DNA of 64,000 nucleotides from an uncultured Mailhella sp. (GTDB taxonomy: Bacteria > Desulfobacterota > Desulfovibrionia > Desulfovibrionales > Desulfovibrionaceae), in assembly GCF_963931295.1 (NCBI RefSeq), contig NZ_OZ007001.1, positions 930,001 to 994,000 on the forward strand, read 5' to 3'. Position 1 is the stretch's first letter; each line of letters starts with the position of its first letter. The notes beneath the pieces are model-generated. The model did not search any database and was not told the DNA's origin. It saw nothing but the letters and a program-made list of their open reading frames with translations. The position numbers and the translations under genes are program-made. This document shows positions 40,202 to 49,265 of the stretch, piece after piece.

Positions 40202-41241
40202 ACCGCATCAAGAAATTCATCGAAGAAGCCGGATGGCCCCGCATTCTCATTGCGGTGTTTCTGGCAATCCTGTTTCTGGTGGCTCCCTTCGTGGGCGTGC
40301 CCGTGGACGCCGCCCTCAGCGACACGCTCGTGCGCTTCGGCATGAACGGCGTGCTCGTGCTCGCCATGGTGCCCATGGTGCAGTCCGGCTGCGGACTCAA
40401 CTTCGGCCTGCCGCTCGGCATCATCGCCGGGCTGCTCGGCGCGGTCACCAGCGTGGAACTCGAAGCCAGAGGCATTCCCGGCGTGTTCGCGGCCATGGCC
40501 ATCGCCACGCCCATCGCCGTGATTCTCGGCTGGGGATACGGACTGCTGCTCAACAAGGTCAAGGGCGAAGAAATGATGATCGCCACCTACGTGGGCTTCT
40601 CCTCCGTGGCGTTCATGTGCATCATGTGGCTCGTGCTGCCCTATTCCAGCTCGAACATGGTGTGGGGCTACGCGGGCGTGGGCCTGCGCACCACCGTGTC
40701 GGTGGAAGAGTTCTGGCAGCGCGCCATCAGCGACATCGCCGCCTTCAACATCGGCGAATCCTTCTACTTCCCCACCGGCATGTTCCTGTTCTTCCTGCTG
40801 CTGTGCGGCCTCATGTGGATCTTCATGCGCACCCGCACCGGCACGGCCATGACCACCGTGGGCTCCAACCCCGACTACGCCCGCGCAAGCGGCGTGAACA
40901 TCAACCGCATGCGCACCCTTTCGGTCATTCTCTCCACCTGGCTCGGCGCGCTCGGCATCATCGTCTATGAGCAGAGCTTCGGCTTCATTCAGCTCTACAT
41001 GGGCCCGTTCATGATGGCCTTCCCGGCCGTGGCCGCCCTGCTCATCGGAGGCGCTTCCGTGAAAAAGGCCTCCATCATCAACGTTATCGTGGGCACGTTC
41101 CTCTTCCAGGGCATACTGACCATGACTCCTTCGGTCATCAACAGCATGCTGCAGACCGACATGTCCGAAGTCATCCGCATCATCGTGTCCAACGGCATGA
41201 TTCTCTACGCCCTGACCCGTGTGACAAAGGTAAGATCATGA
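40198..41241 (+). CDS. ABC importer permease 1 (BPD_transp_2 type)
   Basis: A 347-residue inner-membrane protein with about nine hydrophobic segments. The cytoplasmic coupling helix region is TVGSNPDYARASGVNINRMR, the usual GxNxxxAxxxG pattern of branched-chain, ribose and nucleoside-type permeases. It overlaps the ATPase gene by 4 nt and the second permease by 4 nt, so stoichiometric coupled translation is expected. Confidence 0.93.
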   Translation: MNRIKKFIEEAGWPRILIAVFLAILFLVAPFVGVPVDAALSDTLVRFGMNGVLVLAMVPMVQSGCGLNFGLPLGIIAGLLGAVTSVELEARGIPGVFAAMAIATPIAVILGWGYGLLLNKVKGEEMMIATYVGFSSVAFMCIMWLVLPYSSSNMVWGYAGVGLRTTVSVEEFWQRAISDIAAFNIGESFYFPTGMFLFFLLLCGLMWIFMRTRTGTAMTTVGSNPDYARASGVNINRMRTLSVILSTWLGALGIIVYEQSFGFIQLYMGPFMMAFPAVAALLIGGASVKKASIINVIVGTFLFQGILTMTPSVINSMLQTDMSEVIRIIVSNGMILYALTRVTKVRS

Positions 41242-42350
41242 AAAGCTCGTCCGGCGGCAATGCCGTCACACTCTTCTGCATGCGCAACGCCGTGCCCATC
41301 GTCTTTCTGCTGGTGAGCGCCATCGGCATCTACTATTCCCAGTTCACGGCCGAGTACCTGATTCAGGAAATGCTCACCAGACTCGCCAGAAACTCCTTCC
41401 TCGTGCTCTCGCTGCTCATTCCCATCATGGCGGGCATGGGCCTCAACTTCGGCATGGTGCTCGGCGCCATGGCCGGTCAGATAGGACTCATCTTCATCAG
41501 CGACTGGAACGTCTCCGGCCTGTACGGCATGACCCTCGCCGCCCTCATCGCCACCCCGCTCGCCATCCTCTTCGGCTGGATGTGCGGCGTGGTGCTCAAC
41601 AAGGCCCGCGGCCGCGAAATGGTCACCTCGTACATTCTCGGCTTCTTCATGAACGGCGTGTATCAGCTCGCGGTGCTCTACGGATTCGGCAGCCTCGTGC
41701 CCATCCTGAACCCCGAACTCGTGCTCTCCCGCGGCTACGGCATCCGCAACGTGACCAATCTCGACAACATCCGCGGCTCGCTCGACAACGCCATCGAGCT
41801 CGACATCATGGGCATACACGTGCCGCTCGCCACGTTCCTGCTCATCGCCGTGTTCTGCCTGTTCATCGTGTGGTTCCGCCGCACCAAGCTCGGACAGGAC
41901 ATGCGCGCCACAGGTCAGGATCTTTCCGTGGCCCACGCCGCAGGCATTCCGGTCATGCGCACCCGCATCATTTCCATCGTCATCTCCACCGTGCTCGCCG
42001 CCTACGGTCAGATCATCTTCCTGCAGAACGTGGGAACTCTGAACACCTACAACAGTCACGAACAGGCCGGCGTGTTCGCCATCGCCTCCCTGCTCGTGGG
42101 CGGAGCCACCGTGGCGCGCGCGTCCATCGTCAACGTGTTCACGGGCGTGCTGCTCTTCCACCTCATGTTCGTGGTGTCGCCCATGGCGGGCAAGTATCTG
42201 GTGGGCGACGCGCAGATCGGCGAATACTTCCGCGTGTTCGTGTGCTACGCCATCATTTCCCTCGCCCTGGTGCTGCACGCCTGGCGTCGCCATGCCGACA
42301 AGGAACGCGCCCGCGCCGCCCTGCGCGGCGAATCCGGAGGTGCCGCATGA
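41238..42350 (+). CDS. ABC importer permease 2 (BPD_transp_2 type)
   Basis: A 370-residue permease paralogous to the preceding one, with the same overall helix plan and the coupling segment RATGQDLSVAHAAGIPVMRT. A heterodimer of the two is likely, as with nucleoside and BMP-type importers. Overlaps of 4 nt on both sides tie it to permease 1 and the small gene that follows. The C-terminus is Arg/Ala-rich and cytoplasmic. Confidence 0.93.
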   Translation: MKSSSGGNAVTLFCMRNAVPIVFLLVSAIGIYYSQFTAEYLIQEMLTRLARNSFLVLSLLIPIMAGMGLNFGMVLGAMAGQIGLIFISDWNVSGLYGMTLAALIATPLAILFGWMCGVVLNKARGREMVTSYILGFFMNGVYQLAVLYGFGSLVPILNPELVLSRGYGIRNVTNLDNIRGSLDNAIELDIMGIHVPLATFLLIAVFCLFIVWFRRTKLGQDMRATGQDLSVAHAAGIPVMRTRIISIVISTVLAAYGQIIFLQNVGTLNTYNSHEQAGVFAIASLLVGGATVARASIVNVFTGVLLFHLMFVVSPMAGKYLVGDAQIGEYFRVFVCYAIISLALVLHAWRRHADKERARAALRGESGGAA

Positions 42351-42742
42351 GAGAGCTCCCCAACCGCAGACGCGTCATTCTCAAGCATGTTCTCGTCAAC
42401 TGCGTGCTTGTTCTGCTGCTCATCGGTCTCGGCGCGTGGTGCTACGTGCAGGGCAAGACCTACAAGCTTTCGCTCGGCAACTACGCCTTCACCGGTCAGG
42501 ACGGCCAGGAACATCCGGCGCTGGAAGCCGTGGAAGTGTTCATCGACGACAAGGAGCCCGTGTTCCTGCTGGAAGACGACAGCGGCACCGGCGAAGCCAC
42601 GGGACGACAGCACACCATGGTCATCAAGCTCCTGGACGAAAACGACAAGCCCATCGAAAGCCGCACCCTCAAGTTCAGCGTGGCGGATCTCGACGACGAT
42701 CTGGACGTGAACGTGGCCGAATTCTGGCTGCGGGCCAAATAA
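42347..42742 (+). CDS. Small single-pass membrane protein of the ABC importer operon
   Basis: I do not recognise the 131-residue product. Residues 1-12 are basic, ~13-35 form one membrane helix (VLVNCVLVLLLIGLGAWCYV), and the remainder is a soluble acidic domain predicted outside the membrane, with beta-like segments (LEAVEVFIDDKEPVFLLEDD, HTMVIKLLDENDKPIES). It has no cysteine that would suit redox work in the soluble part. The ATG overlaps the permease stop (ATGA), and the operon terminator lies 23 nt downstream, so it belongs to the importer; a stabilising or substrate-handling role is inference. Confidence 0.85.
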   Translation: MRELPNRRRVILKHVLVNCVLVLLLIGLGAWCYVQGKTYKLSLGNYAFTGQDGQEHPALEAVEVFIDDKEPVFLLEDDSGTGEATGRQHTMVIKLLDENDKPIESRTLKFSVADLDDDLDVNVAEFWLRAK

Positions 42743-42765
42743 CGCTTCGCCGACGGCAAAGCAGA

Positions 42766-42804
42766 AACGCGGCGCTTCCCCAAAAGGAACGCCGCGTTTT
42801 TTTT
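42766..42804 (+). terminator. Terminator of the ABC importer operon
   Basis: Stem AACGCGGCG-(C)-TTCC / GGAA-CGCCGCGTT with a short loop, then eight T. Confidence 0.95.
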
Positions 42805-43470
42805 GCGCCCCGCGCACGGCGATGCCAGAGCTGCCGCACTGCGCCGAGAATCAGGGAGCACAGCCCGCGCACCGGGCGACTTTTCCTGCCCGCTCTTGCC
42901 GCTGAGGGGCTTCGCGGCACCGCCTTTCCTGCGCCCTCTTCGTTGTGTCGCCTTTCTGATCTTCTTCCTGACCGCCTTCGTTGCGCCGTCGGCCTTCGTG
43001 CGACACCTTGCGCCGACGCTTTTCGCCGCCCGCGCATTACAGACGTCCTCACGACTGCGCCCTTGCCGCCGTTTTTGCAGAAATCGCGGTTTCCCCGCCG
43101 CTCATGCTGCTCCTGCCCGGCAGAACGCCCGTCTCTCCCTTCTCCGCAGGCCGGAGACGCTCTGCGGCACTTCCAACCATGAGCGAGTCGCCCACAAAGC
43201 AACCCGCCTGCCGCAGTCCCTCCGCTCGCAACGCCCGGTATCTTGCGCCGTCGCCTCCGTCGATACATCGTCGCGTCGCCCCGCACCTCCCGCAAACGCG
43301 CTTCCCAAAGCCTTGCCCGAACACGTTCCCGTCGCGCCATCCGAAAGCCGCCACCAACGCGTCTGCCGCGTCCAACGGCGCGCCACGCGCGAAATCTGCC
43401 GCCAAAAGTCTGCGAACGAATCATGCCCGCCCGGAGCTACCCCCATCAACGACTCGCCCCGCCGCAGGGC
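42805..43470. other. 665-bp pyrimidine-rich spacer without gene
   Basis: Between two terminators (importer operon on plus, ftsY on minus). Frames on both strands translate to Arg/Ala/Pro-rich text without motif or ribosome site. Plus-strand bias to C and T resembles the 8.4-9.6 kb and 36.7-37.0 kb spacers. I see no repeat array or RNA gene. Confidence 0.6.
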
Positions 43471-43501
43471 AAAAAAAAGGGGGGGGAATCATCCCCCCCC
43501 C
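43471..43501 (-). terminator. Terminator of ftsY with a G8:C8 stem
   Basis: Minus strand: eight G, loop ATGATT, eight C, then eight T. A stem made only of G-C homopolymers is unusual and could be phase-variable in length; it lies 50 nt past the ftsY stop. Confidence 0.92.
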
Positions 43502-43550
43502 TCCCGTCATCGCTTTCAGCGCGTTGAAGTCGGCAATTGCCCAGGCAGGA

Positions 43551-45194
43551 CTATTCGTCTCTGCCGAGCAGCGCACGCGCAAAGTCGTGCGGATCGAACG
43601 GACGCAGATCCTCCATTTTTTCGCCGAGGCCCACAAAGGTGATGGGCAGCTCGAACTGACTGGCCACGGCCAGCGCCACGCCGCCCTTGGCCGTGCCGTC
43701 GAGCTTGGTGAGGATGATTTCGTTCACGCCGCTCGTGTCCTTGAACATTTTGGTCTGCTGAAGCGCGTTCTGGCCCGTGGTGGCGTCGATGACGAGAATG
43801 GTGCGGTGCGGCGCTCCGGGGAGCTTGCGTTCCACCACCATGCGAATCTTGTGCAGTTCGTCCATGAGGTTGGACTTGGTGTGCAGACGTCCGGCCGTGT
43901 CGATGAACAGCACGTCGTAGCCGCCCTGCATGGCCTTGTCCATGGCCTCAAAGGCCACGGCCGCAGGATCGGCCCCCATGCCCTTGGCGTGGAAGTCCGC
44001 GCCGATGCGCCGGGCCCACACTTCGAGCTGTTCCACAGCCGCCGCACGGAAGGTGTCGGCCGCGGCAATGAGCACCTTCTTGCCCTGCATCTTGGCCCGA
44101 TAGGCCAGCTTGGCGATGGTGGTGGTCTTGCCCACGCCGTTCACGCCCACCATGAGAATGACTTCCGGCGGATGCACCGCGGAGATGCGCCGGGGCGTTT
44201 TGAAAATGGCCTCCACTTCCTGTTCCAGCAGCGGCATGAGCCCGTCGGGCGTGGTCACGCCCTCCGCGCGGGCACGATCCTTCAGGCGACGCACCAGGGC
44301 CAGCGAGGGCTCCGCGCCCATGTCGGCCATGATGAACAGCTCTTCCATTTCATCCCAGAATTCCGCGGTGAGCTCGGTATGCCCGGCCATAAGCGCGGAA
44401 AGCCCCTGTCCGAAGCGGGCGCGGGTGCGCGCAAGACCGTTCTGCAGCTTGGCAAACAGCCGGTCGCGTTCATCTTCCTCGTCCTCCATGTCGAGGGCAA
44501 GGGCCAGACGATACTGAAGTTCCGACCTGAAGTCCTCCAGCCAATGATATTCCATGCGGTCGAGCCAGCCGCGGAAGTCGTCCAGAAACTCGCGGGCTTC
44601 GTTTTCCGGAGTTTCCAGCGCGCGGAGCAGAAAGGCAAGGCGCTTCCACAGAAGCTCGTCCGCCTCCTCCACGCCGTCCAGCACCACGGCCAGCCACGCG
44701 GAGAGCTTGGGCTCCGCCTGACGCAAAGCCAGCGTGAGGGCTTCTTCCTCTTCGGAACGCGCCGCCGGCGCAGCGGCAGAGGCATCCTCATCCTGCGCCC
44801 GGGCCGCATCCTCAGCCTTCGGCTCTTCAACCGTCTTTTCCGGCGCGGCATCGGGCGTCGGATCTTTTGAAACTTCCGCAGCTTCGGCAGGCTCCGTCAT
44901 CTCTTCGACTTCGGTGCCAGCCTTCTCCCTGGAAGGCTCTTCTTCTGCCGTCGCCGCAGATTCGTCCTCCTGCGCTTCCGGCGCTTTTTCCGAGGCCGGA
45001 GCTCCTACAGACGGTTCCTGCGCCGTCGGCTCCTGCGCTGCTGAAGACGTCGCGTCTTCCTGCGCAGATTCGGCCGACTTTTCCGCGGCAGCCTGCGCCG
45101 CCTCGTCTCTGGGAGCCTCGGTTCTGGCGGCGTCGGCCTCTCCGGCATGACCGCCTCCGGAGAAAAACTTTTTAACGGCGGAGAAAAATCCCAT
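43551..45194 (-). CDS. ftsY: Signal recognition particle receptor FtsY
   Basis: FtsY is the membrane-associated SRP receptor GTPase. The 547 residues begin with an amphipathic MGFFSAVKKFFSGGG membrane-targeting segment and a ~130-residue Glu/Ala-rich acidic region, then an additional helical part (about 150-240), the N domain, and the G domain with GVNGVGKTTTIAKLAYR, DTFRAAAVEQLEVWA, DTAGRLHTK and TKLDGTAKGG. It is longer than E. coli FtsY only in the acidic and helical insert. It lies 15 nt downstream of the lytic transglycosylase gene. Confidence 0.96.
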   Translation of the reverse strand: MGFFSAVKKFFSGGGHAGEADAARTEAPRDEAAQAAAEKSAESAQEDATSSAAQEPTAQEPSVGAPASEKAPEAQEDESAATAEEEPSREKAGTEVEEMTEPAEAAEVSKDPTPDAAPEKTVEEPKAEDAARAQDEDASAAAPAARSEEEEALTLALRQAEPKLSAWLAVVLDGVEEADELLWKRLAFLLRALETPENEAREFLDDFRGWLDRMEYHWLEDFRSELQYRLALALDMEDEEDERDRLFAKLQNGLARTRARFGQGLSALMAGHTELTAEFWDEMEELFIMADMGAEPSLALVRRLKDRARAEGVTTPDGLMPLLEQEVEAIFKTPRRISAVHPPEVILMVGVNGVGKTTTIAKLAYRAKMQGKKVLIAAADTFRAAAVEQLEVWARRIGADFHAKGMGADPAAVAFEAMDKAMQGGYDVLFIDTAGRLHTKSNLMDELHKIRMVVERKLPGAPHRTILVIDATTGQNALQQTKMFKDTSGVNEIILTKLDGTAKGGVALAVASQFELPITFVGLGEKMEDLRPFDPHDFARALLGRDE

Positions 45195-45209
45195 GCTTCA
45201 CCTCTGCTC

Positions 45210-47117
45210 CTACTTATTGCGAATGACCTTGACGGTATCGCCCACCTTGACGCGGGTGGACTGATCCATGCCGTTGAGAGCCAGGAGCTCCATGGGCTTC
45301 ATATTGAACTTGCGGGAAATGCTCCACAGAGTTTCCCCGTTCTGCACGCTGTATTCGGCAATGCTGCTCGCGCTCTTTCGCGCGGGAGCCTGCGTCTGAA
45401 CACGCCGCGCGGGAGAGGCCTGACGCGTGTTGTTCTGCGCCACGGCGGTGGTCTTTCCGGCGGGAATCTTCAGCACCTGGCCGGGAGAGAGACTGCCGAG
45501 GGCCTCCGCGCCGCCGTTGACGGCGGCAAGTTCGGCAAAGGTGATGTTGTACTTGCGCGAAATGGCGTAGGCGGTTTCGCCGGACTGCACCGTGTGCGAG
45601 GCGAGGCTCGGCGCGGAGCGCCTTGCGGGCGCGGACTTGGACGCCACGGCGACGGGCGCCGAAAGACGAATGACCTGTCCGACTCTCAGGGTGTCCAGCT
45701 TGTCGGCTCCGCCGTTGGCCGCGTACAGATCGTCGAGATCCATGTCGTACTTGCGGGCGATGGCCGTGAGCGTGTCGCCGCTCTGCACCTTGTAGGTGGC
45801 GGGCACGCTGCGCACGGAGGCACGACGTCCCTTGAGCTCGGCCAGCGCGCTGGAGGCGTGATCGCCGCCCTTGGACGCGCTCACGGACGTGCGACGGCCG
45901 GAATTGGAAGCGATGGCCGTGTCGCGCGAAGGCGCGGCGGGCACGACGGCGGGCAGGTTCCTGCCGTTGGCGGGCAACCGCAGCTGACTGCCGCGCTTCA
46001 GCGATCCGGGATTGAGCTGCCTGATGACGGAAGCGGGCACGCCGGTGCGGGAGCTCACCTTGGCGTAGGTGTCGCCGCGGCGCACGGTGTAGTAGCGCCA
46101 GCCGGCTCCGGAAACCGTGCCGCTCAGCACGCGTCTGGCAAGAGCTTCCTTGTTGCGCGGCACGTACGCGGTGGACGTGCGTCCCGCAGGAGAGATGGAG
46201 CGCAGAAAATGCGGATTATAGGCCTGAAATTCCTTCCAGTTCATGCCGAGGCGACGGCTCAGCTCCACAAGGTCGGTGGCGGATCTGACCGATACCGGAG
46301 ACACGGGAAGCAGCACGGGATGCTCGTCGTCGGGCGAGGAAGGCTGAAGTCCCAGCGTTTCGGCGTTGCGCATGATCTTGGAAATGGCAAGGAAGCGGGG
46401 CACGTAGAGCGCCGTTTCCTCGCGAAGCTGGAGCTTGTAGTCGAGGGTGTCGTTTTTCTGAATGATCTCGTGGAGCTTATTGGCACCCGTCGCTTCCTTG
46501 GCGCGGCCTATCTTGCCTTCGCCGCCGTTGTAGGAAGCCACGGCGAGATGCCAGTCGTGGAAAATGTCGTAGAGGCGGGCGAGGTAGCTTGCCGCCGCTT
46601 CGGTGGAGCGGTACGGATCGCGACGTTCGTCCATCCACCAGTCCTGACGCAGGCCGTAGGAACGGCCCGTGGAGGAAATGAACTGCCACATGCCCACGGC
46701 GTTGGAGCGGGACACGGCCATGGGATTGTATCCGCTTTCCAGATAGGCGAGATAGGCGAGATCTTCGGGGAGTCCGCGGGAACGGAACACGCTCTTGGTG
46801 TAGTTCAGATAGGGAATGCTGTTTCGCAGGAAGTTTTCCATGGTTCCCCGGCGTTCGCGCGAGTACTTCACGAAGTGATAACGCACCTGCCGTTCCATGC
46901 CCGGGCTCAGATTTTTGTCCAGCTTGGAGGTGCTGGAATACGCCTTTTTCTCCGCGGAAGTGAGGGAGGAAAGAGAACCCAGATCCACGGCTTCCTGCCG
47001 GGCTTGGGAAGCCAGCAGGTCCGGGGATTCCACCGTCTGCTGTTTGCCGCAGGCGGAAAGCATCATCAGCACTGCCATTCCCGCAAGGGGAAGGCAGCAC
47101 AGTTTGCCAATTTTCAT
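45210..47117 (-). CDS. mltD: Membrane-bound lytic murein transglycosylase with four LysM domains (MltD-like)
   Basis: A 635-residue lipoprotein: signal peptide with lipobox LSAC (C23), then an SLT domain whose catalytic glutamate is E127 (YLESGYNP) with AVGMWQFISSTGRSYGL and VASYNGGEGKIG. Four LysM motifs follow from about residue 340, e.g. YTVRRGDTYAKVSS, YKVQSGDTLTAIARKY, HTVQSGETAYAISRKY and YSVQNGETLWSISRKF, separated by Ser/Arg/Ala-rich linkers; they bind glycan strands. The enzyme cleaves peptidoglycan to anhydromuropeptides at the outer membrane. GGAGCGCTGAC precedes the ATG. Its mRNA leader is about 190 nt. Confidence 0.94.
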   Translation of the reverse strand: MKIGKLCCLPLAGMAVLMMLSACGKQQTVESPDLLASQARQEAVDLGSLSSLTSAEKKAYSSTSKLDKNLSPGMERQVRYHFVKYSRERRGTMENFLRNSIPYLNYTKSVFRSRGLPEDLAYLAYLESGYNPMAVSRSNAVGMWQFISSTGRSYGLRQDWWMDERRDPYRSTEAAASYLARLYDIFHDWHLAVASYNGGEGKIGRAKEATGANKLHEIIQKNDTLDYKLQLREETALYVPRFLAISKIMRNAETLGLQPSSPDDEHPVLLPVSPVSVRSATDLVELSRRLGMNWKEFQAYNPHFLRSISPAGRTSTAYVPRNKEALARRVLSGTVSGAGWRYYTVRRGDTYAKVSSRTGVPASVIRQLNPGSLKRGSQLRLPANGRNLPAVVPAAPSRDTAIASNSGRRTSVSASKGGDHASSALAELKGRRASVRSVPATYKVQSGDTLTAIARKYDMDLDDLYAANGGADKLDTLRVGQVIRLSAPVAVASKSAPARRSAPSLASHTVQSGETAYAISRKYNITFAELAAVNGGAEALGSLSPGQVLKIPAGKTTAVAQNNTRQASPARRVQTQAPARKSASSIAEYSVQNGETLWSISRKFNMKPMELLALNGMDQSTRVKVGDTVKVIRNK

Positions 47118-47315
47118 GTCAGCGCTCCATCATGTGGACTTGCATCTCGAACAAAAGCAGGATACCAGCCAGAGAGCACGTTGCCAAAAACATGCCCCGA
47201 AGGCCGAAAAAAACACATGCCCGCAGACCGGAAACACGTCGGCTTTCCAGAACAGGCGGGCGACCGGGGAAAAGAAACAGGAATGTTTCCCGCGACCTGC
47301 TCCCAATAAGGGGCA

Positions 47316-47344
47316 AGAATACCTTGAAAAGGGCGGAGATTCAA
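47316..47344 (-). promoter_or_regulatory. Promoter of mltD
   Basis: Minus strand TTGAAT (47344-47339), 17-nt spacer, TATTCT (47321-47316). It predicts a ~190-nt untranslated leader containing a GAAACA / TGTTTC hairpin followed by TTTTCC. Confidence 0.6.
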
Positions 47345-47402
47345 TCGGCCGTGACCGCCCCATGCCCGATTTTTTAACGTTATCCAGCGGAAATAACTTA
47401 TA

Positions 47403-48161
47403 ATGACGACGACTGACAAAGATATGGAAAATTTTTTGCCGGGCATGAAGCCCGTGCTGGAGCTTCTGGAACGCGAGCCGGAGAAGGTGGACATGGTGTA
47501 TGTGCGCAAGGGACGCGCCAGCGCCGAAAGTTCCCGGCTGCTTGATCTGTGTCGTGAGTACGGCGTGCGCTTCTCCCTCGTGAACGACGACACGCTCTCG
47601 CGCATGGCCGCCCATGCGGGACATCAGGGCGTCATTGCGCGCCTGCGCGACGCCGCGTTCACGCCGTGGGAAACCTTTCTGGAACAGGCCGCGCACGCGC
47701 CTCTGCCGCTCATGGTGGCGCTCGATCAGGTGCAGGATCCCGGCAACGTGGGCACGCTGGCCCGCACGCTCTTTGCCATGGGCGGCGCCGGACTCATTCT
47801 GCCGAAGCACAACAGCGCCTTTCTCGGCCCCGGCGCCCGTCGTTCCGCCGCTGGCGCGCTGGAACGCCTGCCCATCACGCAGGTGGTCAATCTTTCCCGC
47901 GCGGTGAAGGAAGCCCGGGAGGCCGGATTCGTGACCTGCGCTGCGCAGAAGGTGGACAACAGCGTGAATCCGCTCACGGAAAAGCTGCCGCTGCCCGCCC
48001 TGCTGGTGCTCGGCAACGAAGACAAGGGCGTGCGCCCCGGCGTGCTCAAGCACTGCGAATGCAGCCTGTGCATCCCCTTCCGGCGCGAGTTCGACTCCCT
48101 CAACGTGGCGCAGGCCGGAGCCATTCTCATTTCCTGCTTCGCTCGCTCGCTGGAGCTCTGA
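47403..48161 (+). CDS. rlmB: TrmH/SpoU-family RNA 2'-O-methyltransferase (RlmB-like)
   Basis: A 252-residue SPOUT methyltransferase with an N-terminal L30e-like substrate domain and the three knot motifs ALDQVQDPGNVGTLART, LLVLGNEDKGVRPGV and CIPFRREFDSLNVAQAGAIL. By similarity it would make Gm2251 of 23S rRNA with S-adenosylmethionine, but close paralogues modify other sites. The ATG at 47403 has no ribosome site and sits on a TATAAT string; an alternative ATG at 47424 (MENFLPGMKPV) also lacks one, so the start is uncertain. It is divergent from mltD. Confidence 0.9.
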   Translation: MTTTDKDMENFLPGMKPVLELLEREPEKVDMVYVRKGRASAESSRLLDLCREYGVRFSLVNDDTLSRMAAHAGHQGVIARLRDAAFTPWETFLEQAAHAPLPLMVALDQVQDPGNVGTLARTLFAMGGAGLILPKHNSAFLGPGARRSAAGALERLPITQVVNLSRAVKEAREAGFVTCAAQKVDNSVNPLTEKLPLPALLVLGNEDKGVRPGVLKHCECSLCIPFRREFDSLNVAQAGAILISCFARSLEL

Positions 48162-48162
48162 C

Positions 48163-48186
48163 GCCTGCCCGCCCTTTCGGGCAGGC
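48163..48186 (+). terminator. Hairpin directly after rlmB
   Basis: Stem GCCTGCCCG / CGGGCAGGC with a 6-nt loop begins 2 nt after the stop codon. No T run follows, so it may protect the mRNA end rather than terminate. Confidence 0.45.
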
Positions 48187-48393
48187 CTGCGGACGCGTCC
48201 CTCCCTCAATTGGGATGTTTTCCGCGCGTCCGCGCCCGGCGGGGTCTCAAACAGTCCCGAGCATGCCCGGCTCCGGCGGCAGCGCCGCCGTCCGGCTGCG
48301 GCAGAATCCACGCGCCCGGGAAGTTCCCTTCGTCTCCCGCATCGAGCGCCCAGGCAAAAGGCCCCGACGCCGCCCCGTCTTTCCAAAACACCA

Positions 48394-48432
48394 AACGCCG
48401 CCCGGACACATCGTCCGAACGGCGTTTTTTTC
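48394..48432. terminator. Bidirectional terminator between rlmB and yggS
   Basis: Stem AACGCCG-CGGAC / GTCCG-CGGCGTT. The plus strand is followed by eight T and the minus strand by TTTGGTGTTTT, so it can end both convergent transcripts. Confidence 0.88.
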
Positions 48433-48482
48433 ATTCGTTCACGAAGCGGCAGCCCGGCGGATCGCCGCGCCCCGGCACAGCC

Positions 48483-49196
48483 CTACATCTTCACCGGACG
48501 CGGGCCGAAAATTTCCGTGCCCACGCGGATGATGGTGGCTCCTTCCTCCACGGCTTCGTGATAGTCGCCGGACATGCCCATGGAAAGCTCGGGCAGCGGC
48601 AGGCCGAAACGACGCACCATGTCGTCGCGCAGTTCTCGCAGACGCGCAAAGTACGGTCTCGCGGCCTCGCCCTCGCCGCAGCGGGGCGGCAGGCACATGA
48701 GGCCGAGCACCCGGAGTCCGGGCCCTTCGGCGCTTATGAGATCATCCTGCAGAAGCTGCTCGAAAAGTCCGGCCAGATCGGCGGGATGCACGCCGGATTT
48801 CTGCGGCTCCTCGCCGATGTTCACCTGAATGAGCGCGTCCTGCGTTGCGCCTTCCGGCAGACGACGCGACAGGGCGCGCGCGAGCTCTTCGCGATCGAGC
48901 GTGTGCAGCAGCGCAAAGCGGCCGGCCACGTCCTTGGCCTTGTTGGTCTGCACCGGGCCTATGGCGTGCCAGCGGATGTCGAGATCCGCAAGTTCCGCCT
49001 GCTTGGCGCGGGCTTCCTGAATGTAGTTTTCTCCGAAATCCTTCTGGCCGAGACGGCAGAGCTCGGCGATGTCCGACGCGGGATGAAATTTCGACACCGC
49101 CACAAGGCGCACGCTTCCCTGTTCGCGTCCGGCCCTGCGCACGGCTTCGGCCATGCCGTCCAGCACTCCTCTCCAGCGTTCTTCCAGCAATGTCAT
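48483..49196 (-). CDS. YggS/PROSC family pyridoxal phosphate homeostasis protein
   Basis: A 237-residue PLP-binding TIM barrel without known catalysis that keeps vitamin B6 and amino-acid pools balanced. The PLP lysine is in LVAVSKFHP (about residue 36), followed by FGENYIQEA, WHAIGPVQTNKAK, QVNIGEEPQKSG, LSMGMSGDYHEAVEEG and VGTEIFG. The ATG at 49196 follows AAAGGATTG; the frame is open to 49223. It is downstream of era on the same strand, with a terminator between. Confidence 0.94.
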   Translation of the reverse strand: MTLLEERWRGVLDGMAEAVRRAGREQGSVRLVAVSKFHPASDIAELCRLGQKDFGENYIQEARAKQAELADLDIRWHAIGPVQTNKAKDVAGRFALLHTLDREELARALSRRLPEGATQDALIQVNIGEEPQKSGVHPADLAGLFEQLLQDDLISAEGPGLRVLGLMCLPPRCGEGEAARPYFARLRELRDDMVRRFGLPLPELSMGMSGDYHEAVEEGATIIRVGTEIFGPRPVKM

Positions 49197-49230
49197 GTTC
49201 AATCCTTTGCCCCTGAGGCGCAATCTTCGG

Positions 49231-49257
49231 AAAAAAGGGCCGCCCGGAGGCGACCCT
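49231..49257 (-). terminator. Terminator of era
   Basis: Stem AGGGTCGCC / GGCGGCCCT (one T-G wobble), TCCG loop, then TTTTT on the minus strand. Confidence 0.87.
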
Positions 49258-49265
49258 GAAATCCG

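Noticed and set aside
47399..47404. A perfect TATAAT at the rlmB start codon
   Set aside because: It overlaps the annotated ATG and has no -35 at 16-18 nt; it would require the start at 47424, which lacks a ribosome site, so I left it as an uncertainty.
48206..48409. A 67-codon minus-strand frame between rlmB and yggS
   Set aside because: The first half looks codon-like, but it starts inside a bidirectional terminator hairpin, has no ribosome site and I know no similar protein.
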